In this document: positions 9,594 through 17,622 of the stretch, in pieces
How the letters are laid out: every line of letters starts with the position of its first letter
How positions within the stretch are numbered: the first letter of the stretch is position 1
DNA from: Pseudomonadota bacterium
GTDB lineage: Bacteria > Bdellovibrionota > Bdellovibrionia > Bdellovibrionales > Bdellovibrionaceae
Direction of reading: 5' to 3'
Assembly (NCBI GenBank): GCA_021300175.1
Contig: JAJTIC010000087.1
Coordinates: 1 to 34,693 of the forward strand
DNA length: 34,693 bases
Made by a program: the position numbers and the translations under genes
Notes under the pieces: generated by a model
Told to the model about the DNA's origin: nothing
Databases searched by the model: none
Seen by the model: the letters and a program-made list of their open reading frames with translations, nothing else

Positions 9594-9908
9594 ATGTTCC
9601 ATACTTTGATTTTTGTTTTGATGTTTTCTGCTCAAGCTCAAGTGATTCAAGTTGAGAATAATCCGCCCACTTCATTAGAAGTGATCACAGTGACTGGTGA
9701 TATTGAAGGCGACCCGAATCCTTTAATGAACCAAGCCAGAAGCTCGTGGAAGAAAGCCTGTGAAGATTGGAAGAAAGAAATTCGCGAGATCAATAAAGAG
9801 AACCAAGTGGTGAGTGTGAACTGCAATTCGCCCAAGTGTGAAAAAGAGCAAAACTTGAGTATCCTTTGTAAGTCCCAAGGAACAGCTCAAGTCAGAATTA
9901 AAAAGTAG
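9594..9908 (+). CDS. Small exported protein, function unknown
   Basis: 104 residues. An AAGGAGG ribosome-binding site lies just upstream of ATG 9594, which makes this a well-supported gene. The first 16 residues are hydrophobic and end in AQA, a signal-peptidase I type site, so the mature protein should be periplasmic or secreted. The mature part is hydrophilic and Lys/Glu-rich, with four cysteines (one in KKACEDWK and three in the last third: VNCNSPKCEKEQ and LCKS), suggesting disulfides. No family recognised. It follows ftsY by 40 bp in the same direction and precedes the convergent terminator. Confidence 0.75.
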   Translation: MFHTLIFVLMFSAQAQVIQVENNPPTSLEVITVTGDIEGDPNPLMNQARSSWKKACEDWKKEIREINKENQVVSVNCNSPKCEKEQNLSILCKSQGTAQVRIKK

Positions 9909-9925
9909 TGTACTGAGAAAGAAAA

Positions 9926-9949
9926 AAGCGGAGATTTCTCTCCGCTTTC
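9926..9949 (-). terminator. Terminator for the L,D-transpeptidase gene, possibly bidirectional
   Basis: A perfect 10-bp stem (AAAGCGGAGA with TCTCCGCTTT) and a 4-nt loop. Read on the minus strand, the stem is followed by TTTCTTTC, and with the stem's own final TTT this makes a U-rich run. On the plus strand it is followed only by TTTC-ACCC, so termination in that direction would be weaker. It lies 25 bp past the stop of the minus-strand gene and 18 bp past the plus-strand gene's stop. Confidence 0.78.
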
Positions 9950-9964
9950 ACCCACCCCATTTTG

Positions 9965-9983
9965 AGGAAACTACTAGTTTCCT
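9965..9983. repeat. Perfect 9-1-9 inverted repeat across the L,D-transpeptidase stop codon
   Basis: AGGAAACTA, one base, then TAGTTTCCT. The dyad centre (9974) is the last base of the gene's TAG stop; a second in-frame TAG follows directly. With the terminator hairpin 16 bp further on, the mRNA 3' end would form two stacked hairpins. Its role is unknown. Confidence 0.5.
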
Positions 9984-11386
9984 TCTAATTCTTGGTCTGA
10001 AGGTCCCACATCCACAGACACTGGAATTGTCGCACCACCTGATGTTTTCAAGTAGTCAGGTAAACTTCGATCACTCAACCCACCCACAGTAAGACTCGAA
10101 GGATGTTTGTAGCCATTGAATCGTCCTTCATCCACTAAGAACACGCCTTGAAATTCAGACTCACCAATACCGTATGAGTTCCCAGAGCTGCCTTTGATTC
10201 GCTCTTTCCAAGAAGCATTTCTTTTCAGTGCGATCACATCTGGAGTTTGATCGATCAGGTAAGTGCCTTCTTCAAGGTGAGAAGATTTGGGAAGTCCTCG
10301 AGATAGCACGGCTGAGCGCTCAATGGTTGGGCCATTGCTTTGTCGGACAGCTTCTTTTGTCAGAATAAATTCCCACGGCTTCTTTTCTCTTTGCAGGTTG
10401 TAGCGAGAAAGGGAAGTGTCTCGCAATCCTTCCATCGCATAAACACGAATCACTTCTGTGCCCACAGGGAGCAAGTGCCGAGTGAGGGCGACAGCGCGAT
10501 TTTCAAGACGAGTACAGCCAGCACTGCGTGGATTTGCAAACATGTTCACGAAAGTCTTTCGTGTGTAGCGAATGAACTCATCTCCATCAGCACCCCAGCC
10601 GAAAGTTCCATGAATCCACTGAGAGTTCGCGTTGGGTCCAACCATTCCAGCGAACCACCCAAAGGCCCCGCGGAGGCTGCCAGTTTCTTTATTAGGAAGA
10701 AGCTCCTTATCTAGCCACTTTACAGGATTGGAGCCAGGTGCAGGGAGTACTGGGTAATTCGGATCATACCAAGACGGATAATGTCCTTCGCTATCTTGGT
10801 AGAACTTCCTCCAGTCGGTAATTCTATATCGTCCAAGCCAAGTTAAAAATCGATCTTTATCACCGCGAGGGCCTTCAGGTCGGCCGACCACCATCTCTGT
10901 TTCCATCACGAGGCGATGAGGACAATCAGGTGAAGAAGTGCAGCGCTCATAAATCCTTGTTCTTTCTGTGGCGACATTTTGAATCACAAAATATCGTGAA
11001 CCTGACTGAGAAGTGATTTGAGCGAAAGGTGTTCGTGAGAGAAATTCCGATGAGACATAAAGTTCATTAAAGTCTCCGGAATAGCTTTTTGATTTTAAAA
11101 CTTTCACTTGAACCAGCGGGGTCGATGAGTCGAGGGGATCAACAATTTTCACTTGATCATTGGTCGTGAGTGCCCCAATGACAGACTCCGAGCTTAAAGA
11201 TTTTGCTTTTCTTAAGTTCAGTTTGAAAGTTGTGACGTAGTAGATCCCACCCACAGCGACACTGGATTTATCGTTATATTGCACAGTCACGCCACCCGAC
11301 GACGACTGAGCAAAGACTTCGAGAGAGCTTGATGCAGTCAACAGGGCAAGTCCTGTCATTCCTGCAATGAGCATCCTTTTTTTCAT
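9974..11386 (-). CDS. Periplasmic L,D-transpeptidase (YkuD family) with N-terminal SH3-like domain
   Basis: YkuD enzymes make 3-3 (mDAP-mDAP) peptidoglycan crosslinks or attach proteins to the wall. From the ATG at 11386 the protein has 470 residues. A signal peptide is followed by an SH3-like segment (about 45-120) with FKLNLRKAKSL. The YkuD core carries the catalytic pair: His259 in WIHGTFG and Cys291 in SAGCTRLENRA. The C-terminal 150 residues are an extra region of unknown role. The frame extends 2 codons further to a GTG, but AGAGG spaced 6 nt before ATG 11386 favours the shorter start. In Bdellovibrio-type predators such enzymes edit self or prey wall; whether this one does cannot be read from sequence. 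Confidence 0.88.
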   Translation of the reverse strand: MKKRMLIAGMTGLALLTASSSLEVFAQSSSGGVTVQYNDKSSVAVGGIYYVTTFKLNLRKAKSLSSESVIGALTTNDQVKIVDPLDSSTPLVQVKVLKSKSYSGDFNELYVSSEFLSRTPFAQITSQSGSRYFVIQNVATERTRIYERCTSSPDCPHRLVMETEMVVGRPEGPRGDKDRFLTWLGRYRITDWRKFYQDSEGHYPSWYDPNYPVLPAPGSNPVKWLDKELLPNKETGSLRGAFGWFAGMVGPNANSQWIHGTFGWGADGDEFIRYTRKTFVNMFANPRSAGCTRLENRAVALTRHLLPVGTEVIRVYAMEGLRDTSLSRYNLQREKKPWEFILTKEAVRQSNGPTIERSAVLSRGLPKSSHLEEGTYLIDQTPDVIALKRNASWKERIKGSSGNSYGIGESEFQGVFLVDEGRFNGYKHPSSLTVGGLSDRSLPDYLKTSGGATIPVSVDVGPSDQELEGN

Positions 11387-11677
11387 GAACACCTCTGCTT
11401 CTTGAAGATTTCATATAGCCTTTCTTTGTCACCTGTGAAAAGTGTCAGAATTTTTGACAGCAATTTCTTTCACTGCTTTTTTCAAAAGTGTTCCCTGAAT
11501 CAACGACTTAGGTCTTGAGGACCTCGCTAGATTGTAAAGAAATCTTTGTGTTCAAACTTTGCGCAGTAAAAATTGCCTAGACCAAAGCGTGGACATTCTT
11601 TAAGGACCAGTCCTGATGTGGCTTTGCGGGCAGATCAAGACTGGTGATTTGGCTCCGTGACGCCGATCCTTGAAGAG
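11387..11677. other. Divergent intergenic region between L,D-transpeptidase and lipoprotein genes
   Basis: 291 bp holding promoters for both genes. I see several short dyads: TGTCA-N7-TGACA at 11443-11459, AGGTC-N5-GACCT near 11511, and AGGAC-CA-GTCCT near 11605. No -35/-10 pair is convincing enough to mark. No coding sequence or tRNA was seen. A small RNA cannot be excluded by eye. Confidence 0.4.
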
Positions 11678-12835
11678 ATGAAACAGAATCTTTTCTGGAT
11701 CACTCTTATTGCTCTCGTCCTCTCGGGTTGTGCAGATCCGATGAGCGTTCAAGATCTCTCCTCAGGAAATGATCCTTTTGAAACGCCGACGACCACTGTG
11801 CCTGGATCTCCTGGGACGACCTTACCACCGCCCGTCGGTGATTTCTTTGAGCAAGTGGCAACATCACAAGCTCTCATTGTCCAACCTAAAATGTTTCCTC
11901 AGCCCGAACTCACTAAAAATAGAAATCGCGGAAACAACGTGGCTCAAGATCGTTGTCAGCCCGAACTGGAATCAAAGAATCGTTTTGCGGATTTCATTGC
12001 GTTCTTTGCTGCTGAAAACTTGAAATCCCAAAAAGCCCAGCTCGCAGATCTGGCGAACTTTTTTGCATTGCCGACTTCACAGAGCCAATTTGTCGACAAT
12101 TCGCTGTGGTCTCATCGCATGTGTGAAGTTTCGGTCTCGACACTCACGCGCACTATTGGTTCTCAGCGAGTGCCCGGAGCTTCGACCATTGCCAAAGCCA
12201 ATCAGTGGGTCAGTGAGCACAACACGCTTCGAACTCGTGTCCTGCAGAATCAGCCGGGGGCTGTTCTTGATCTCCAAAGACACTGGAGTAAGTTCTTTAT
12301 GTGTCTGTCCTTTGTGGAGTCGCTCACGACGGCGGATACAAACACTTCACAAAATGTGGCCGATCGGTATGGTCCCTCGGGCTATCGCAAACCAGCTGGG
12401 GTTAAGTTTTATGAAGATCCAGGGCAACCTGCAGAGAGTCGCCTCAATATCGGACTCTTTCAGTTCACACCTGACGCAGGCGGCAATATTTTTCCCTGTA
12501 TCCGTCAGTGGAATAATTTTTACCCCCAATGCCGCATTTCTGAAGATGCGAGTCAAAATGAGCTCGTAAGAATCATTGGCTCAGACCTTCAAGCTTTCAA
12601 TTCCTTTTGTGCTTCAAACAAAGTGGTTCAGTTGTTCTCGGTTCAGCTGAATACGACCAATGCCAACAACACTCATCCCGAAAATCGTCAGATTGATGGA
12701 ACACTGAAGCCGGCAGCCGAGCGCTGTGTGAGTTTGCACTTCCGTCCTGGGAACTCTTACAATCACTTTGGCCCTTTTCAGAATTCCACAGGCTCAAATC
12801 TCGATGAGCTACTGACCTGCGCTTTGTCTAAATAG
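11678..12835 (+). CDS. Predicted lipoprotein, function unknown
   Basis: 385 residues from ATG 11678. The start is chosen because MKQNLFWITLIALVLSGC is a complete lipoprotein signal with lipobox LSGC; the frame reaches back to a GTG at 11657, but that would precede the signal with seven odd residues. A Pro/Thr-rich linker follows (about 30-50), then a globular part with many Cys, Trp and Asn residues, including MCLSFVESLTTADT, DRYGPSGYRKPAGVKFYED, NIGLFQFTPDAGGNIFPC and HFGPFQNSTG. The phrase 'FVESLTTAD...NIGLFQF' is loosely reminiscent of lysozyme/transglycosylase-like folds (a Glu following a hydrophobic helix, then a G-L-F/Q-F segment), but I would not assign that. It is divergent from the L,D-transpeptidase gene. 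Confidence 0.75.
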   Translation: MKQNLFWITLIALVLSGCADPMSVQDLSSGNDPFETPTTTVPGSPGTTLPPPVGDFFEQVATSQALIVQPKMFPQPELTKNRNRGNNVAQDRCQPELESKNRFADFIAFFAAENLKSQKAQLADLANFFALPTSQSQFVDNSLWSHRMCEVSVSTLTRTIGSQRVPGASTIAKANQWVSEHNTLRTRVLQNQPGAVLDLQRHWSKFFMCLSFVESLTTADTNTSQNVADRYGPSGYRKPAGVKFYEDPGQPAESRLNIGLFQFTPDAGGNIFPCIRQWNNFYPQCRISEDASQNELVRIIGSDLQAFNSFCASNKVVQLFSVQLNTTNANNTHPENRQIDGTLKPAAERCVSLHFRPGNSYNHFGPFQNSTGSNLDELLTCALSK

Positions 12836-12858
12836 CCCTATGACACAGGGCAATTCCC

Positions 12859-12886
12859 TTGATACTCACTCGCTCAGAACTATACT
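12859..12886 (+). promoter_or_regulatory. Sigma70-like promoter of the zapA-fthC-rny-tyrS-fdx operon
   Basis: TTGATA at 12859-12864, a 16-bp spacer, and TATACT at 12881-12886. Predicted transcription start is near 12893, giving a leader of about 90 nt before zapA. The leader contains a small GGAA...TTCC hairpin and then AAAGGAG. It is the only strong promoter match before five tightly spaced genes. Confidence 0.6.
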
Positions 12887-12981
12887 CAAGGACATGGAAT
12901 TTTTGGATTCTTCCAAAGGTTCTGCGTAGTTAAAAGATGATGTTAAAACCACTTTAAGACGCACGAAAGGAGATCCTGTCG

Positions 12982-13305
12982 ATGGAAATGGAAAAAGGGA
13001 CTGATAAACAATCCTACGATTTCCACATTGCGGGACTTCCTTATCGTTTGCGCTCCTCTCATGATCAAGCCACCGTCCAACAACTCGTGGCTTATGTGGA
13101 CAGCCGGGTGAAAGAAGCCTTGGCGGCAACCAAAAGCGGATCATTTCAAAGTGCAGCTGTTCTGGCTGCATTGAATATTGCTGAAGAACTCATCCTCCTC
13201 AAAAGGCGTGCTCATCGTGAGCTCGATCTCCTTGAAGAGAAAGCACTCAGGCTTGCGCAGGACCTCGAAGATTCGAAAGTGAATAAACAGAATTCGCGGA
13301 TCTAA
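12982..13305 (+). CDS. zapA: Cell division protein ZapA
   Basis: ZapA binds and bundles FtsZ filaments at mid-cell. This 107-residue protein has the family pattern: an N-terminal beta hairpin with the substrate-like FHIAGLPYRLRSS, a helix (VQQLVAYVDSRVKEA), the conserved AALNIAEELILL segment, and a C-terminal coiled coil (RRAHRELDLLEEKALRLAQDL). AAAGGAG lies about 8 nt before ATG 12982. It heads the operon with fthC (12 nt gap). In many proteobacteria zapA, the 6S RNA gene and fthC (ygfA) are adjacent; here there is no room for 6S RNA between zapA and fthC. Confidence 0.88.
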   Translation: MEMEKGTDKQSYDFHIAGLPYRLRSSHDQATVQQLVAYVDSRVKEALAATKSGSFQSAAVLAALNIAEELILLKRRAHRELDLLEEKALRLAQDLEDSKVNKQNSRI

Positions 13306-13317
13306 GCGAGGTGGCTG

Positions 13318-13815
13318 ATGAAAGCTTCCCTTCGCGAGAAGATCAAGTTGCGGTTGCAGAGATGGGCTCAGGTCTCTCAAGAGGACCAACAGCTTTGTAA
13401 CCATTTGGCTGAAGCGTTGAAAGATTGTCGTGGGCAGACCTGGGGGGCTTATCAAGCCCTGGCAGACGAGCCTCAACTGAGATCACTGTTTGTTCTTCGA
13501 CCGGAGATCAAGTGGGTTTTTCCCCGCGTGATTTCGAAAACAGAAATGATTTTCGAGACTCCTTCCGGACTCCAAATTTCCCCCTCCGAGATTCATGGCT
13601 TGCTGATCCCCGGGCTCGCTTTTGATCTGTCAGGAGTTCGACTGGGTCGTGGCGGTGGTTTTTATGACCGTTTCTTGGGCCAGTATTTAGGCAAAAAATG
13701 GGGAATCTGTTACTCGGTCTGCTTAGAGCATGAATTGCCGGCAGATCCTTGGGACCAAAAAGTTCACTGTGTGTGGACGGAACAGGGCCGAGTCAGAGTT
13801 CAGCCGAGTCCCTAA
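13318..13815 (+). CDS. fthC: 5-formyltetrahydrofolate cyclo-ligase family protein
   Basis: Cyclises 5-formyl-THF to 5,10-methenyl-THF with ATP, recovering a dead-end folate. It has 165 residues, on the short side for the family (about 180-200). The diagnostic phosphate-binding loop GVRLGRGGGFYDRFL is at about 119-133, preceded by IPGLAFDLSG, and the N-terminal REKIKLRLQRW helix resembles the usual first helix. The first part (20-70) is compact compared with relatives. It sits 12 nt after zapA and 28 nt before rny, an arrangement seen in many bacteria. Confidence 0.87.
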   Translation: MKASLREKIKLRLQRWAQVSQEDQQLCNHLAEALKDCRGQTWGAYQALADEPQLRSLFVLRPEIKWVFPRVISKTEMIFETPSGLQISPSEIHGLLIPGLAFDLSGVRLGRGGGFYDRFLGQYLGKKWGICYSVCLEHELPADPWDQKVHCVWTEQGRVRVQPSP

Positions 13816-13843
13816 GAAGGAACTCGAGAAGGTGTGAGGACCT

Positions 13844-15409
13844 ATGGAAATCGTAATCTCAGTCATCGTTGGACTGCTTTTAGGTGGCTTCGTTGTTTTC
13901 ACTGTGAAACGAATTAAAGACGAAGCTCAAAAAAAATCGGCTAAGCAAGAGGCTGAGCGCATTATCAATAAAGCAAAATCCGAAGCGGCTCGGATCGATA
14001 AAGATGCAAAATCAAAAGCCAAAGATTTTGAAGTTCGCGCTCGTAAGAACGTGGAACAAGACATTCAAAAACAAAAATCAAAATTGAAATCGCAAGAAGG
14101 TCAGCTGGAAAGAAAGCTGAAAGATCTTGAGGACGTAGCGAAATCTCGTCAAGACGAGAACGAGCGGTTTGTTTTGCAGCTCAAAGGCCGGGAAGAAAAA
14201 ATTGCGATTGCAGAACAGAGAATCTCAGACCAAGAAAAGAAACTGGAACAAGAAGTCGCAGGTCTGAAGCAAAAACTCGAAGCTGTGGCCGGCATGAGCC
14301 AAGACGAAGCGAAACGAGAGCTATTGCAAGCTATTGAAGAGCAAGTGAAGCTTGAGAACGCTAAGAAAATTGAAGAAATTGAAAAACAAGCCGAAGCTGA
14401 AGCTGATCGCAGAGCCAAGAGAGTTCTTGCTACGGCCATCTCAAGATTTGCAGGGGAGTACACTTCTGAACGCACAGTGAGCGTTCTCACTCTGCCGAGC
14501 GATGAGATGAAAGGGAAGATCATCGGCCGTGAGGGTCGAAATATTCGTGCTTTGGAAGCGGCATGTGGAGTGGATCTGATTGTGGATGACACCCCGGAAG
14601 CGGTCGTGATCTCAGGTTTTGACCCCGTCCGCCGAGAACTTGCACGAAAGTCCATTGAGAAGTTGATGGAAGACGGTCGCGTTCACCCTGCGAGAATTGA
14701 AGAAGTGGCCGAGAAAATGCGAGCTGAGCTCAATCGCTTGATGAAAGATGAAGGCGAAAAAGTCTGTGTGGAGTTGGGAATCACAAATTTACATCCCGAA
14801 GTGATGCGAGCGCTGGGAAGCTTAAAGTACCGACATTCTCACACACAGAATACTTTGAATCACTCTATGGAAGTGGCCTATTTGGCGGGAATCATGGCTT
14901 CGGAAGTTGGGGCCAATGTGAAAGTCGCAAGGCGGGCTGGTCTGTTGCATGATATCGGGAAAGCGGTTGATCATACGGCTGAAGGCAGTCATGCCATTGT
15001 GGGAGCGGAGTTCTTGAAAAAATTCGGAGAGAACGATCAAATCTGTCACGCGGTCAGAGCTCATCATAACGAAGAAGCACCTCAATCCATGATTGCTCAC
15101 TTGGTGCAAGCTGCAAACATTCTGTCGAACTCTCGCCCGGGCGCCCGCCGACCCGGAATGGATAACTTTATCAATCGTTTGTCAGATCTTGAGAGTATCG
15201 GAAATTCTTTTGACGGAGTTGTGCGCACTTTCGCTGTTCAAGCAGGTCGCGAAGTTCGAGTGCTCGTCGAAGCCTCCCGTGTCACCGATGATCAAACCAT
15301 CATGCTCGGAAGAGATGTGGCCCGTAAGATCGAGCGAGAAATGCCGCATTTGGGACCAGTGAAAGTTTCTGTCATTCGTGAAACACGAAGTGTGGAGATG
15401 GCGAGATAA
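13844..15409 (+). CDS. rny: Ribonuclease Y
   Basis: Membrane-bound endoribonuclease that starts bulk mRNA decay. At 521 residues it matches the family. Domains in order: a membrane helix at about 3-22 ([18 protein letters not shown]), a long charged coiled coil (about 30-205), a KH domain with the GxxG loop [15 protein letters not shown] (about 225), and an HD phosphohydrolase domain with [10 protein letters not shown] (about 343) and [11 protein letters not shown] (metal-binding HD). GTGAGG precedes ATG 13844. The stop overlaps the tyrS start by one base (TAATG), which implies coupled translation. Confidence 0.97.
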   Translation: MEIVISVIVGLLLGGFVVFTVKRIKDEAQKKSAKQEAERIINKAKSEAARIDKDAKSKAKDFEVRARKNVEQDIQKQKSKLKSQEGQLERKLKDLEDVAKSRQDENERFVLQLKGREEKIAIAEQRISDQEKKLEQEVAGLKQKLEAVAGMSQDEAKRELLQAIEEQVKLENAKKIEEIEKQAEAEADRRAKRVLATAISRFAGEYTSERTVSVLTLPSDEMKGKIIGREGRNIRALEAACGVDLIVDDTPEAVVISGFDPVRRELARKSIEKLMEDGRVHPARIEEVAEKMRAELNRLMKDEGEKVCVELGITNLHPEVMRALGSLKYRHSHTQNTLNHSMEVAYLAGIMASEVGANVKVARRAGLLHDIGKAVDHTAEGSHAIVGAEFLKKFGENDQICHAVRAHHNEEAPQSMIAHLVQAANILSNSRPGARRPGMDNFINRLSDLESIGNSFDGVVRTFAVQAGREVRVLVEASRVTDDQTIMLGRDVARKIEREMPHLGPVKVSVIRETRSVEMAR

Positions 15410-16650
15410 TGAGCGAGTCATTGACTCTAACAACACCGAAAGAACAACTTGAGTTCCTGAAAGCAGGAACCGTGGATTTTATTTCGGATCAAGACTTGCT
15501 GAAAAAACTGGAAAAATCTTATAAAGAAAAAAGACCCCTCAAAATCAAGCTCGGTGCGGATCCCACGCGCTCGGATCTTCACTTGGGTCACACCGTGGCT
15601 TTGAATAAGCTTCGACAGTTTCAGCGCTTGGGTCACACAGCGCAGTTTTTGATTGGGGATTTTACAGCGATGATTGGGGATCCTACGGGCCGCAATGAAA
15701 CTCGGCCGCCACTCAGCGCTGAACAGATTCAAGAAAATGCAAAGACTTACGTGTCTCAAATTTTCAAAGTTCTTGATGAAAGTAAAACAGAGATTGTTTT
15801 TAATTCTCATTGGTTTCAAAAGCTGACCCCTGCGGATTTTATAAAACTCTCAGCCCAGTATACAGTGGCAAGACTTTTAGAACGTGATGATTTCACCAAG
15901 CGTTTTCAGGCCCATATTCCAATTAGTATTCATGAGTTTTTGTATCCGCTTTGTCAGGGGTATGACTCGGTTCATTTAAAAAGTGATGTGGAGCTTGGGG
16001 GGACAGATCAGAAGTTTAATCTTTTGGTCGGCCGCGAATTGCAGAAAGCCTATGGCCAAAGTGAACAGCAAGTGGTGATTACGGTGCCTATACTCGAAGG
16101 GCTCGATGGTGTTCATAAAATGTCCAAGTCCTTGGATAATTATATTTCTATTGTTGATTCCCCTCGTGAAATGTTCGGGAAGACGATGCGAGTGTCAGAT
16201 CAGTTGATGATTCGCTATTATGAGCTCTTGACGGATCTGACTCCGGCCGACATTTCAAAAATCAAAATGGATTTGAAATCAGGGGCGCAGCATCCGCGAG
16301 ATGTGAAAGTCAATTTAGCAAAAACATTGATCACTCGATTTCACTCAGCTGAGAAAGCGAAAGCGGCAGAAGACGAATTTCACCGCATGTTTGTGGAAAA
16401 AGGTCTTCCGGATGAGCTGCCCGAAGTGGACTTCAATCAACCGACAGAGCCTATTTGGATTTGCCATTTTTTGAATCAAGTGGGGCTTGCGCCCAGCGCT
16501 TCCGAAGCGAAACGTTTGGTTCAGGGAAGAGCGGTCGAAATCAACGGAACAAAAGTGGAAGACGATAAGCTCAAACTGAATCTGAAAGCTGGTGAAGTTC
16601 TGACGGTGCGAGCGGGGAAGAAGAAGTTTGCGAAAGTGACTGTTCGATGA
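15409..16650 (+). CDS. tyrS: Tyrosyl-tRNA synthetase
   Basis: Class I synthetase that charges tRNA-Tyr. It has 413 residues. The HIGH-like motif is HLGH in [13 protein letters not shown] (about 61), tyrosine/tRNA-site segments follow ([27 protein letters not shown]), and the KMSKS motif reads [11 protein letters not shown] (about 236). The C-terminal 65 residues form an S4 RNA-binding domain ([19 protein letters not shown]). This is the bacterial TyrZ-like subclass. It overlaps rny by 1 nt and the ferredoxin gene by 4 nt (ATGA). Confidence 0.96.
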   Translation: MSESLTLTTPKEQLEFLKAGTVDFISDQDLLKKLEKSYKEKRPLKIKLGADPTRSDLHLGHTVALNKLRQFQRLGHTAQFLIGDFTAMIGDPTGRNETRPPLSAEQIQENAKTYVSQIFKVLDESKTEIVFNSHWFQKLTPADFIKLSAQYTVARLLERDDFTKRFQAHIPISIHEFLYPLCQGYDSVHLKSDVELGGTDQKFNLLVGRELQKAYGQSEQQVVITVPILEGLDGVHKMSKSLDNYISIVDSPREMFGKTMRVSDQLMIRYYELLTDLTPADISKIKMDLKSGAQHPRDVKVNLAKTLITRFHSAEKAKAAEDEFHRMFVEKGLPDELPEVDFNQPTEPIWICHFLNQVGLAPSASEAKRLVQGRAVEINGTKVEDDKLKLNLKAGEVLTVRAGKKKFAKVTVR

Positions 16651-17114
16651 AAATGAAAGTATTGCCTCAGAATATTGAAATTGAAATTGATCCGAATAAG
16701 AGCGTTCTGCAGCTTTGTCATGAGAACAACATCGATGTGAAAAGCATTTGTCATGGAGTTCCGAGTTGCGCTGAATGCCGAATCAAAATCAAAGAAGGTG
16801 AACACAATGTTCTCCCGCCTTCAAAAGCAGAGATCAATTTGATTGGATCTTCTTACTATATTGATCAACGACGACTGGCCTGCCAGTTACGCTGCTTTGG
16901 TCCCATCACCATCGATGTGACTGAACATCTGGAGCGAGAGGCGAGCCAGAGCAAAAAACTTCGCGGGTTCCGTCCTCAGCAGCAAAAAGGCACGGGTAGC
17001 AGTCATGCGGTTCAAGACATTTTGGTGCTCAATGAAGTCACACACGCGCCAAAACCTGCTGGACCTAAGCCTCAAAATAAAAACCCAAGAACCAATGAGA
17101 AACTCAAGAAATAG
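16647..17114 (+). CDS. 2Fe-2S ferredoxin with a long basic C-terminal tail
   Basis: Electron carrier of the plant/adrenodoxin fold. The cluster ligands fit C-X5-C-X2-C...C: Cys35, Cys41, Cys44 and Cys79 ([12 protein letters not shown] and RRLACQ). An extra Cys83 follows. The domain ends near residue 95. The remaining 60 residues (about 96-155) are Lys/Gln/Pro-rich and look disordered ([17 protein letters not shown]), which is unusual for a simple ferredoxin. The start ATG overlaps the tyrS stop (ATGA). It converges on erpA and iscS, so three Fe-S genes lie together. The partner enzyme is unknown. Confidence 0.88.
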   Translation: MKMKVLPQNIEIEIDPNKSVLQLCHENNIDVKSICHGVPSCAECRIKIKEGEHNVLPPSKAEINLIGSSYYIDQRRLACQLRCFGPITIDVTEHLEREASQSKKLRGFRPQQQKGTGSSHAVQDILVLNEVTHAPKPAGPKPQNKNPRTNEKLKK

Positions 17115-17179
17115 AAAGCGATGGTTCCCCACCCAATCTCATGTTGAGGGTCTACCGCAAGATCAGTTTCTATAATTAA

Positions 17180-17509
17180 TTAGACGTTGAAGCTTGCCCC
17201 GCAGCCGCAGTTTTTAGTGGCGTTGGGATTATTAAAGACAAAGCCTTTGCCGTTCAAGCCACCTTGGAAGTCCAGTTCCATTCCGATGAGGTACATGAAA
17301 GACTGAGTGTCCACGACAACTTTCTGTCCGTGCTGTTCAAAAGTTTTATCGCCGGGGCGGGGTTGGTTGTCGAAATCCATTTTGTAGGACAATCCTGAGC
17401 AGCCACCTTTTTTGACTTCAACGCGAAGAAAATAAGTGTCATCCCGACCTTCATCACTTTTGAGGGAACTTAATTTTTTAGCTGCTGTTTCAGAAATTTG
17501 AATCATCAT
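17180..17509 (-). CDS. erpA: A-type iron-sulfur carrier (ErpA/IscA family)
   Basis: Carries nascent Fe-S clusters to client proteins. It has 109 residues with the three conserved cysteines: Cys37 in KKGGCSGLSY, and Cys101 and Cys103 in NCGCGASF near the C-terminus. The body (FMYLIGMELDFQGGLNGKGFVFNNPNA) is classic for the family. ErpA is preferred over IscA because no IscU/IscA set is visible, but the assignment within the A-type family is tentative. AAAGGTG lies just upstream; the frame has ATGATG, so either Met may start. It lies 113 bp downstream of the cysteine desulfurase on the same strand. Confidence 0.88.
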   Translation of the reverse strand: MMIQISETAAKKLSSLKSDEGRDDTYFLRVEVKKGGCSGLSYKMDFDNQPRPGDKTFEQHGQKVVVDTQSFMYLIGMELDFQGGLNGKGFVFNNPNATKNCGCGASFNV

Positions 17510-17536
17510 GCACCTTTATACTCTGGGACCATTCTA

Positions 17537-17556
17537 TCAAGAAAGTCCTTTCTTGA
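17537..17556. promoter_or_regulatory. Perfect 9-2-9 dyad upstream of erpA, candidate operator
   Basis: TCAAGAAAG, TC, CTTTCTTGA: a 20-bp near-perfect palindrome 28 bp before the erpA start. On the minus strand it directly precedes TAGAAT (17536-17531), a fair -10 element, so a bound protein would block the promoter. It could instead be an RNA hairpin between iscS and erpA. It does not match an IscR site I know. Confidence 0.4.
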
Positions 17557-17622
17557 AAAGCCTGTCAACAGACAGCCTGCAGGCCTCCCAGTTACATCCT
17601 AAATACTTGAAATTACTTAATT

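Noticed and set aside
9974-11386. Whether the 2-codon longer GTG start (11392) is the real start of the L,D-transpeptidase.
   Set aside because: The AGAGG spacing fits ATG 11386, and the signal peptide is complete from there.
12835-12851. GCCCT-N7-AGGGC hairpin after the lipoprotein gene as a terminator.
   Set aside because: Five-bp stem and no T-run follows; too weak to call.
13306-13317. Possible 6S RNA gene between zapA and fthC, as in gamma-proteobacteria.
   Set aside because: The gap is only 12 nt. The 250-bp region before zapA shows no 6S-like long hairpin either.
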